DNA from: Plazaster borealis
Lineage: Eukaryota; Echinodermata; Asteroidea; Forcipulatida; Labidiasteridae
DNA: 64,000 nucleotides
Assembly (NCBI GenBank): GCA_021014325.1
Contig: JAJGQC010000734.1
Coordinates: 65,001 to 129,000, forward strand
Direction: 5' to 3'
The position numbers and the translations under genes are program-made. The notes beneath the pieces are model-generated. The model worked only from the letters and a program-made list of their open reading frames with translations, did not search any database and was not told the origin of the DNA. Below, one piece after another: positions 55,281-64,000 of the stretch (the stretch's first letter is position 1; each line of letters begins with the position of its first letter).

Positions 55281-56966
55281 CCCACCATCCATACATGTCT
55301 TAAACGCGTAGTTTAAAAGTACGAGCAAGTCGTACCTCTTTGATCGCAAATTTCTCCCACTTATAAACATCACATACTACTCCAACCTCCCTCACTTTGT
55401 TCGTTACATCCTTACAATTTTGGTGACATATTCCAGGGCTCACCAAATGATGCCTTTGTCCAGATATGATGATTTGAAAATGGCAAAAAAAAAATGTGTA
55501 CAAAAATTACATTGAAGTTCGTCTCGTAACGGGGCCGCCATTTAACTTCTGCTTCACTGCCTGTTGATCGTGAGAAAGTCAGGGCGCCCGGCTGTTCATG
55601 AATATGCACGAGCGAGGAAGCCTACAGCATGCAAGCGCCGCGCGACGTCACCTTATGCATATTCATGACTTGCCATGCACGCGCACACATCGAGCTCCAG
55701 TACTATAGCTTCCCGTGACGTCATCTGATGCATATTCATAATACGCCATACAACAGGCGCGGACAGATTAGCCGGGTGCCCTGACTTCTCACGATCAGCA
55801 GGCAGTGAATCATACGTAAGATGGCGGCCCCGTTGCGAGACGAACTTCAATGTAATTTTTGTACACAATTTTTTTTTGCCATTTTCAAATCATCATATCT
55901 GGACTAAGGCATCATTTGGTGAGCCCTGGAATATGTCACAAAAATTGTAAGGATGTAAGGAACAAAGTGAGGGAGGTTGGAGTACACTCTAAAAACTAAA
56001 GTGTTGTATTTTAACATTTTCAAAGTGTTACTGCCCAAACAACATTTAAAATGTTGGAAATTGCGAGTCCAACTTTTATTAATGTTAAATCAACCAAATA
56101 CAAGGAGTCATTTAACAGTTTGTAAGTGTTAATCAACTTTCCTGCATGAGCGCATGCGGAACAGTGAATGACGCGAAACTGGGCAATTTGATTGGATACC
56201 GAGTTCGCGATTTTACCGCCCGCGGGCGCGCCGGCAGCGCTACGCCATTTTGTTTTGCGTTATGTTGTGCATCAAAGGCTCGACGTTGCTGTAACTTTTC
56301 GTCGTATCATCATCGGGGAATCGCCGGCCATCCTGATCATCAGTCAGAAATAACAGTTGAAAGGTAGGATTTTTAATACTCGTGTATAAACAGTGCAGGC
56401 CTGGATGTTAATTTTACTTGTATAGGCCCTATCATGCCAAACTCTGTGCATTTCACAAACACTTTCAGTGTATGGTCGAAGTATTGCCGGCATTAATTAT
56501 TGCGTTATGTACCGTATACAGTCCTTGGTGTAGTAAAAAGTAGTGGCCTATTTTGGTGACCGTATATCAAAATGAGGAATGTGCCCCACAGTACACAACT
56601 TGAGATACTGATAATAGATTTACATTTACTATTAGTAATAAGGTTCCCCTAATGATAATACATTAACATTATAAGTAATTAATAGTAATAAGGAGCCCTT
56701 AATTTTAATCATCTGAGCGAACACAAAATGCATAAGAAGTTACGACGTCATGTTCGTGACCGACCATCCATGCTACACTTTACAGTGACATGACTAAAAT
56801 GTCCAACCCGTTTGTATTTTTATTTTTACGCACGACACAATGGATCCACGCAAACCGGTACCAGTACTGTATGATGGCCCTAGACTTGTTGTATAATACA
56901 ACAAGTCAAATAACACTGAGCGCTTTGATACGCCCATTGGGATGTTTAAAAGTGCTATATAAGAAC

Positions 56967-57000
<34 letters not shown>

Positions 57001-58420
57001 GTAAAGTGTGATCAGGGTGGATGCTTGTGCTCCCTTGGATTATTCTAATTGCATAGGCTGGTTATCAGATTTTGACCCAGGATGTGTACACACTCTAAAA
57101 ACTAAAGTGTTGTATTTTAACATTTTCAAAGTGTTACTGCCCAAACAACATTTAAAATGTTGGAAATTGCGAGTCCAACTTTTATTAATGTTAAATCAAC
57201 CAAATACAAGGAGAGTCATTTTACAGTTTGTAAGTGTTAATCAACTTTCCTGCATGAGCGCATGCGCAACAGTGAATGACGCGAAACTGGGCAATTTGAT
57301 TGGATACCGAGTTCGCGATTTTACCGCCCGGGGGCCGGCAGCGCTACGCCATTTTGTTTTGCGTTATGTTGTGCATCAAAGGCTCGACGTTGCTGTAAAC
57401 TTTCGTCGTATCATCATCTGGGAATCGCCGGCCATCCTGATCATCAGTCAGAAATAACAGTTGTAAGGTAGGATTTTTAATACTCGTGTATAAACAGTGC
57501 ACGCCTGGATGTTAATTTTACTTGTATACCATGCCAAACTCTGTGCATTCACAAACACTTTCAGTGTATGGTCGAAGTATTGCCGGCATTAATTACATGT
57601 AGGGCTATTGCGTTATGTACCGTATACAGTCCTTGGTGTAGTAAAAAGTGGCCTATTTTGGTGACCGTATATCAAAATGAGGAATGTGCCCCACAGTACA
57701 CAACTTGAGATACTGATAATAGATTTACATTAACTATTAGTAATAAGGTTCCCCTAATGATAATACATTAACATTATAAGTAATTAATAGTAATAAGGAG
57801 CCCTTAAATTTAATCATCTAATTCTAAGCGAACACAAAATGCATAAGAGTTACGACGTCATGTTCGTGATCGACCGACCATCCATGCTACACTTTACAGT
57901 GACATGACTAAAATGTCCAACCCGTTTGTATTTTTATTTTTACATACGACACAATGGATCCACGCAAACCGGTACCAGAGATTTCCAAACATGGTCACTT
58001 TATACTCTCTGTGAATGCCATACATTATCGTTAGCTCACACGTTGTTTACCAAACTTACTGCCACAATTTAGAGAAGGTCATGACCTTTCCAACGCCGAC
58101 AATGGCCGAACGGTGTTGTGAGTGATTTGCGCATTGTGCAACCAATGTATTGCATTAAAGTGTGATGGCATTCGAAATATTAATTATTATTTTGTCTCGG
58201 GAGTTTACTTCTCAACATTTACTTCTTATTTAACTCCATAAAAAACTGTTAATTTTAAACATTTTGAATTTGATGAAGGGAAGAAAATAGTAACAAAGAT
58301 AAAGAATAACTAAAGATTTTTCATGTTTCTGCTTCTGCTTCTGCTTGTTTTTACTGCACACAATGTTGGACATACACAAATCCAAAATTTGTTTTACTTA
58401 TTTTTTTTCTTTTCAAAGGG

Positions 58421-58606
58421 ACAAAGTCTTTAATCATGTTTTGATGTTAATTAAGGGATTACGTAATGGGCTCATGGAGGACATTCCTCATTTGTGGCGG
58501 TACATGGACATGACTCTATACATTGTTACCCCCTTGTTCCCATGGAGAAAAAGGCAAGTTGAGATTGGTTTTGAGTTCAAAAGATGCAATGGTCCAGGTC
58601 ACACAG
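58421..58606 (+). CDS. Cargo exon 1 of family C element (unknown protein)
   Basis: Acceptor CTTTTCAAAG and donor CACACAG|GTATGG. The open frame contains DKVFNHVLMLIKGLRNGLM, EDIPHLWRYMDM and VEIGFEFKRCNGPGHT. Followed at 58735 by a second candidate exon. The family is not recognised. It lies in the part of the element present only in the inner copy. Confidence 0.5.
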
Positions 58607-58734
58607 GTATGGGAAAACCGTTTCACCCAAGGGTTGATGGATGATAAGGATTTCATCAACAGCTGAACAACATTGAGCTTTAAATTTCTTTTCATATTCA
58701 GAAGTTATTGATGTCTATTTGTTTTAATTACAGA

Positions 58735-58812
58735 ATCATGCTTCATCAGTACCGGTAGTGATATGATGGATTTCTTTCGTGAACCTGCAACCTGTACAAT
58801 AGAAAAAATTGT
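58735..58812 (+). CDS. Cargo exon 2 of family C element
   Basis: Acceptor TTTAATTACAG and donor ATTGT|GTAAGT. The open frame reads CFISTGSDMMDFFREPATCT. The phase is compatible with exon 1 (GHT-G/ESCF). Unknown function. Confidence 0.45.
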
Positions 58813-59056
58813 GTAAGTATGATTGTACTTGCTGTCAAGCTTTCCTCAGTGGTTTTAGGTACATATGGGTTTTAAGCGTTATATGTTTGTCAAATTATTC
58901 TACAGAGAAATTTGTCCAAGTATTTTCCTCATCTCCATAGTGCACATGTACTGTATGATGGCCCTAGACTTGTTGTATACATGTAATACAACAAGTCAAA
59001 TAATACTGAGCGCTTTGATACGCCCATTGGGATGTTTAAAAGCGCTATATAAGAAC

Positions 59057-59087
<31 letters not shown>

Positions 59088-59570
59088 GTAAAGTGTGATC
59101 AGGGTGGATGCTTGTGCTCCCTTGGAATATTCTAATTACATAGGCTGGTTATCAGATTTTGACCCAGGATGTGTACATAGATCAAAAATAAGTTGCCAAT
59201 TTGTTTAACAGAGAATTACATGTTAAATAATTTGCATTGTTTGTTGTAAATCATTGAATTGCTAAAAAAGGGTTAGATTAGTTGATTTTTTGGAAGTGCC
59301 GTAATTAAATTGTAATACAAGGGTTGCCACTGTTTTAACTAATAATAGTAATATGTGGCTTAAACGATTTTAGTTAATGCCTCGAGGAAAAGTATGGTAA
59401 TTTATTGCTGTAAAAAAGCATCGATCATACATTTCAATACATTTTTGGGGGGTTCATTGCCACCAATTATTCCTACTTATTTAAAATACAGGATGTACAT
59501 TTAAGTTTAAATATTGATTTATGTGCAATAGATTTTAAACTGATTTCAAACGAATTTTAATTGACATCTG

Positions 59571-60056
59571 GGTCCAATTTCATAGAGCTGCTAAGCACAA
59601 AAATTTGCTTAGCATGAAATTTCTTCCTTGATAAAAAAAGGATTACTAACCAAATGTCCAGGTGATTTTCAGGATAGGCAAACAACAGCTGAATACCAGT
59701 AACAAGCAATATGCAACACATGGAAATTTGGGTGGTAATCCTGTTTTTATCAAGGAAGAAATTTCATGCTAAGCAAATTGTTGTGCTTAGCAGCTCTATG
59801 AAATTGGGCCCTGGGCCTAAGTTATGGCTCTGCTTACCGTAACCAAAATCGCTGCTTACTGTAGCAGGGCAATATATGCTTAACAAAAGCGTACTTCACA
59901 AAATAGCAAGGAATTTTTGCTTGCGCGCATGTGAATTTCATATTACTAAGCTCACAGTACAATGCTACCGCAGACATTCAGTGCTTACACTGTAAGCAGA
60001 GAGTGACTGTAAGTGTAAAATTCCACGGTAAGCAGAGCCTTGAAGTTGTGCCCTGT
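59571..60056. mobile_element. Two adjacent family-B-like MITEs (inner copy)
   Basis: GGTCCAATTTCATAGAGCTG / CTATGAAATTGGGCC bound the first (59571-59810), whose arms also pair (GCTAAGCACAA/TTGTGCTTAGC). The second starts GGGCCTAAGTTATGGCTCTG and ends GCAGAGCCTTGAAGTTGTGC near 60050. The same pair is present at 62090-62560, so it predates the split of the two family C copies. Confidence 0.7.
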
Positions 60057-60299
60057 TGATTTAGAAATGTTTACAGTTTGGAATTTCAAGATTTGATAAT
60101 CTTGTCTTTTTAATGCAAAATAAAATACCTTCCTCTGACATATATTTTGTCCTTGTGTAATTGATCTTTACGTGCAGTTTATAAAAGATGGATATTAATT
60201 TTTTACATTAAAAATGTACAAAGTAATTTAACAAAAGGGTAGCCAGTTAATTGTTTCAAAATTTCAAAGCATTGAATCCCAACAGTATCCATTTTGGTA

Positions 60300-60725
60300 A
60301 AAGAGTAATCAAAATGTTGTTTTAACATTTTCAAAGGGTTGAATCCCACCCCCCCAACACTATCCAATTGGTAAATAGGTCATCAAATTGTTGTTTTAAC
60401 ACTTTGAAAGGGTTGGATCCCAACACTTTCTCAACATAATCGAATAGGTGAAAGGGTCATAAAATGGTTGGATTGACCTTTTCAAGGGGTTGCATCCAAC
60501 ACTTTCTCAACCCTATCTAATTGGTATACGGGTCATTGAATGGTTGGTTTAACATTTGCAGAGAGTGTGAAACCAACACTTTTTTAACACTTTACAAAGT
60601 GTTGGAACCGTCACATTTTCGAAAGGGTTGATTCAACAATTAAAGTGTTGTCACGCTCACCACACTTAGCAAGTGTTGAATTTAACATTTATAAAGTTGA
60701 ATTTAACACTTCAGTTTTTAGAGTG
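60300..60725. repeat. Subterminal repeats of family C element
   Basis: GGGTTGRATCCCAACACTTTC, TTTAACATTTTCAAAGGGTTG and related words recur five to six times before the right terminus. An equal block is at 62800-63236. They may be transposase binding sites by analogy with other TIR elements. Confidence 0.65.
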
Positions 60726-60775
60726 TAGATCAAAAATATGTTGCCAATTTGTTTAACTATTAATGTAATTTTCAG

Positions 60776-60997
60776 GTTGGTGCTAATGTAGGAGACTTCT
60801 TAAGAGAGCAGAAACACGAGCGCACTCAACCATTTCTTCTGTGCCTGGGAAGTCGTGCCTCTCCATCACAGTTTGTTGTGATAGTGGACAGACAGGCAAT
60901 ACCATGTGGATTTGACATCACTACTGCAGTGGACAAGGTTCCAGTTCGTGTAAACGAGATAATGACAAGCATCACAGCACGCTCTCTTTCAAAGTAG
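60776..60997 (+). CDS. Cargo exon 3 of family C element (outer copy only)
   Basis: Acceptor GTAATTTTCAG. The frame contains GDFLREQKHERTQPFLLCLG, SPSQFVVIVDRQAIPCGFDI and TTAVDK, then a less conserved end to TAG at 60995. The block TQPF.L.LG.R..PSQF..IV..QAIP resembles a widespread uncharacterised animal gene family that I recall only as unnamed. It lies in the 970-bp part absent from the inner copy. Confidence 0.5.
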   Translation, partial: VGANVGDFLREQKHERTQPFLLCLGSRASPSQFVVIVDRQAIPCGFDITTAVDKVPVRVNEIMTSITARSLSK

Positions 60998-61207
60998 GCT
61001 ACATCCCATAAAGAATCAAATAAAGTATGGGTTTTATGTTTCAAATTATCGCATTTGAATATTTCATTGAAAGTGGTTTTCAAAAGCAGTTTTAATTCTT
61101 CTCTGGCCTCGTTTTTGTGGCTAGTTAAGAAATTTTAAAAGAACGCAAAGGGCACATTATGATAGCACACAATTGAGATGGTTTTTAACGTTAACTACTT
61201 TGCCCAG

Positions 61208-61392
61208 TGGGCCAATTTCATAGAGCTGCTTTATCAGGAAATACTGCTGAACAAATATCCGTTCAGCACAAATAAGCAGTGAACCAGTTAAAAAATGAGC
61301 ACATGCACTGTAATATGGTGATGAGGCTGGTAACCTCTTTTTGCTAAGCAAAAAAACCTTTTGTGCTTAAGCAGCTCTATGAAGTTGGCCTG
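61208..61392. mobile_element. MITE family B-like, short copy
   Basis: GGGCCAATTTCATAGAGCTG at the left and GCAGCTCTATGAAGTTGGCC at the right, about 185 bp. It lies in the outer-copy-specific segment. Confidence 0.7.
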
Positions 61393-61730
61393 GTATGTTC
61401 ATGTATCAATTACATTTTAAATTTTAAAGTTCACATTGATAACACTGAAAATTGTTTAAATTGAAACATGAGTGCAGATTTACAATTGCACAGTGTGGGG
61501 AGGTTTATATACCCAGTGCAAGAACTTTAGCATTATCATTACAAAATATGAGGTTTTTATTGTCAACCTTGAATTGTTCAAATTTCTGACAACACAAAAT
61601 CAAAGTTCTTTTTGTTTTCTGAATCTAAACAGAGCACACACTGTGTTAAGCAAAATTGAGGGGTCTCTCACTAACCTTGGACAGAGCAAGCGATTGGATA
61701 AGTTCAACTTGGTTCTTATATGTATAGAAC

Positions 61731-63236
61731 AGAGAATTACATGTTAAATAATTTGCATTGTTTGTTGTAAATCATTGAATTGCTAAAAAAGGGTTAGATT
61801 AGTTGATTTTTTTGAAGTGCCGTAATTAAATTGTTATACAAGGGTTGCCACTGTTTTAACTAATAATAGTAATATGTGGCTTAAACGATCTTAGTTAATG
61901 CCTCGAGGAAAAGTATGGTAATTTATTGCTGTAAAAAAGCATCGATCATACATTTCAATACATTTTTGGGGGGTTCATTGCCACCAATTATTCACACTTA
62001 TTTAAAATACAGGATGTACATTTAAGTTTAAATTGATTTATGTGCAATAGATTTTAAACTGATTTCAAACGAATTTTAATTGACATCTGGGTCCAATTTC
62101 ATAGAGCTGCTAAGCACAAAAATTTGCTTAGCATGAAATTTCTTCCTTGATAAAAAAAGGATTACTAACCAAATGTCCACATGATTTTCAGGATAAGCAA
62201 ACAACAGCTGAATACCAGTAACAAGCAATATGCAACACGTGGAAATTTGGGTGGTAATCCTGTTTTTATCAAGGAAGAAATTTCATGCTAAGCAAATTGT
62301 TGTGCTTAGCAGCTCTATGAAATTGGGCCCTGGGCCTAAGTTATGGCTCTGCTTACCATAACCAAAATCGCTGCTTACTGTAGCAGGGCAATATATGCTT
62401 AACAAAAGCGTACTTCACAAAATAGCGAGGAATTTTTGCTTGCGCGCTTGCGAATTTCATATTACTAAGCTCACAGTACAATGCTACCGCAGACATTCAG
62501 TGCTTACACTGTAAGCAGAGAGTGACTGTAAGTGTAAAATTCCACAGTAAGCCCTGTTGATTTAGAAATGTTTACAGTTTGGAATTTCAAGATTTGATAG
62601 TCTTGTCTTTTTAATGCAAAATAAAATACCTTCCTCTGACATATATTTTGTCCTTGTGTAATTGATCTTTACATACAGTTTATAAAAGATGGATATTAAT
62701 TTTTTACATTAAAAATGTACAAAGTAATTTAACAAAAGGGTAGCCAGTTAATTGTTTCAAAATTTCAAAGCATTGAATCCCAACAGTATCCATTTTGGTA
62801 AAAGGGTAATCAAAATGTTGTTTTAACATTTTCAAAGGGTTGAATCCCACCCCATCCCCCCTTCCAACACTATCCAATTGGTAAATAGGTCATCAAATTG
62901 TTGTTTTAACACTTTGAAAGGGTTGGATCCCAACACTTTCTCAACATAATCGAATAGGTGAAAGGGTCATAAAATGGTTGGATTGACATCTTCAAGGGGT
63001 TGCATCCAACACTTTCTCAACCCTATCTAATTGGTATACGGGTCATTGAATGGTTGGTTTAACATTTGCAGAGAGTGTGAAACCAACACTTTTTTAAACA
63101 CTTTACAAAGTGTTGGAACCGTCACATTTTCGAAAGGGTTGATTCAACAGTTAAAGTGTTGTCACGCTCACCACACTTAGCAAGTGTTGAATTTAACATT
63201 TATAAAGTTGAATTTAACACTTCAGTTTTTAGAGTG
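61731..63236. repeat. 1.5-kb direct duplicate of 59213-60725
   Basis: CAGAGAATTACATGTTAAAT through the terminal GTTTTTAGAGTG is nearly identical to the inner copy. It differs by small indels (for example CCCCATCCCCCCTTCC against CCCCCCCC near 62850). Confidence 0.92.
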
Positions 63237-63344
63237 TAGTATGTGATGTTTATAAGTGGGAGAAATTTGCGATCAAAGAGGCGACTTGCTCGTACTTTTA
63301 AACTACGCGTTTAAGACATGTGTGAGAGGATGGTCCCTATCAGG

Positions 63345-64000
63345 CCTCGAATTACACGACGGCCACGACGGCCAGTGCCGTCAATGCCCTTGCAACTGGC
63401 CGTGATGCCCCTCGAAAAAATATCCTTTTCACGGCCATAATGCGGTGCCCTTTTCACCTGATGGCCGTCGTGCCCCTTCCCCCGTTGGCCGTCATGCCCT
63501 TTTAATGAAAGTTCAATATTTACTTGTGTTAGTTTTTGTTTTCAGCATACGATGTATCTTGTGCTTGTGACGTGTTTTAATGTACATATCCATCCAGCGC
63601 AATCCGCAAGGGAACTTCCCTGATAGTGGAAAGCATAAATGACGTTCAACGCATCGCGACTCTTTATCGGTTGCATACAATGCGTGCTTCCGTTGTACAC
63701 AAACACCCGACGTCGTTAAGCAGGAGACCAGTCTAAAATAAAAACCATTAACCAACAGAGGGCGCTCTTTTGTTTGAACGCCCTCTTCTGGTGGAATTGT
63801 TGCACCGCATGACATGAAAAACATTTTTGGTGAATGAGTCGCGTTGCTGCCGCGCCGTTGGTTGTATGGTTGTATTTTGTTTTATAATTTTCATGAACTA
63901 CATGTAAGTGGCCTGCGTGTCCCTTTTTATTTTCTCATTTTGGCCTTGGTGCCCTTTCTACTGGCCTTGGTGCCCTCCAAAATTTTGAATACTCCAAGGC
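63345..64000. repeat. Repeat with GGCCGT-TGCCC motifs, runs off the window
   Basis: Near 63345-63500 GGCCGTCRTGCCC-like words recur about eight times. At the far end GGCCTTGGTGCCC occurs twice (about 63942 and 63964). The two motif-rich ends around a plain middle suggest subterminal repeats of a DNA transposon. A 103-codon minus frame at 63513-63824 has no recognisable domain. Confidence 0.5.

Larger units (their letters stand above)
57091..60725. mobile_element. TIR element family C, inner nested copy
   Basis: Same termini as the outer copy and 3635 bp long. It sits in the outer copy at GGATGTGTA. The empty version of that site is visible inside the inner copy itself at about 59165-59185 (GATGTGTACATAGATCAAAA). 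It shares 57091-57977, 58948-59212 and 59213-60725 with the outer copy. It alone has 57978-58947, with two exon-like blocks, and lacks the outer-specific 60761-61730. Confidence 0.75.
55985..63236. mobile_element. TIR element family C, outer copy (CACTCTAAAAACT ends)
   Basis: Starts CACTCTAAAAACTAAAGTG at 55985 and ends CAGTTTTTAGAGTG at 63236, with TA on both sides where the uninterrupted arm has one TA. Its own sequence is 55985-57090 plus 60726-63236 (about 3.6 kb). The rest is the inner copy. Near the right end (62810-63236) there are many AACACTTT/GGGTTGGATCC subterminal repeats. The CACT start recalls CACTA-type elements, but the TA duplication does not settle the superfamily. No transposase was recognised. 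Confidence 0.72.
55281..63333. mobile_element. Long inverted-repeat element split by a 7.25-kb insertion
   Basis: The left arm at 55281-55605 is the reverse complement of the right arm at about 55740-55984 plus 63237-63333. Examples are ACATGTCTTAAACGCG/CGCGTTTAAGACATGT at the outside and CCCGGCTGTTCATG-like sequence near the centre. The loop (about 55606-55739) contains two ATGCATATTCAT motifs and TGACGTCA. The right arm is cut at GTTGGAGTA by a large TIR element. Joining across the insertion restores the left-arm order exactly. Confidence 0.8.

Noticed and set aside
1..64000. CRISPR arrays, prokaryotic defence islands or operons
   Set aside because: All regularly spaced repeats here are tandem without unique spacers, and the gene structure is intron-containing and eukaryotic.

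Overview
This 64 kb window is non-coding-rich animal DNA. It has split exons with GT/AG boundaries, tRNA-derived SINE copies, Penelope-like and other non-LTR retroelement remains, long-TIR DNA transposons, MITEs and satellite DNA. There are no operons, no prokaryotic gene density and no long uninterrupted ORFs. The repeat style (a MITE family beginning TTTAAAGGCACTGGACACG, and SINEs ending in GCGCTATATAAGAA plus an ATT repeat) suggests a marine invertebrate, perhaps an echinoderm. That assignment is inference, not a sequence match.

Layout. 1-3.9 kb: two copies of a local repeat, one split by a 979-bp hAT-like element with a clean 8-bp target duplication. 4.0-7.2 kb (+): the last four exons of a DHX36-like DExH RNA helicase, with a 13-copy, 49-bp minisatellite beginning at the stop codon. 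7.5-10.4 kb (-): a Penelope-like retroelement (reverse transcriptase plus GIY-YIG nuclease) inserted into an older repeat, with a hammerhead-ribozyme-like motif near its 3' end. 12.7-17.6 kb: a 4.86-kb element with about 670-bp inverted termini and a 9-bp target duplication, features typical of Mutator-like elements; its interior holds intron-containing exons of a RecQ-like helicase and no transposase that I can see. 20-26.5 kb (+): a cluster of short, repeatedly duplicated exons. 27-36 kb: MITEs, a 47-bp C/A-rich minisatellite, SINEs and a 3.7-kb AT-rich block.

36.7-42.9 kb: a tyrosine-recombinase fragment followed by about 26 copies of a 178-bp satellite, flanked on both sides by longer, older forms of the unit. 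43-45.8 kb (-): five tandem copies of a short exon that resembles exons of the 20-26 kb cluster. 47.5-48.2 kb (-): a frame-broken coding segment of unknown family that no single ORF reveals. 48.3-55.1 kb: fragments of two LINEs, hAT-like elements and nested MITEs. 55.3-63.3 kb: a long inverted-repeat element split by a 7.25-kb insertion that is itself two nested copies of one TIR element (termini CACTCTAAAAACT). Each copy retains a different set of putative exons of an unknown cargo gene. The window ends inside another repeat rich in GGCCGT..TGCCC motifs.

The only segment that looks like a conserved cellular gene is DHX36. Its frameshifts, and most of those in the RecQ and Penelope segments, can be explained by one-base length changes, mostly in short homopolymers. 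These segments may therefore be pseudogenes, or assembly errors in intact genes; the sequence alone does not decide.
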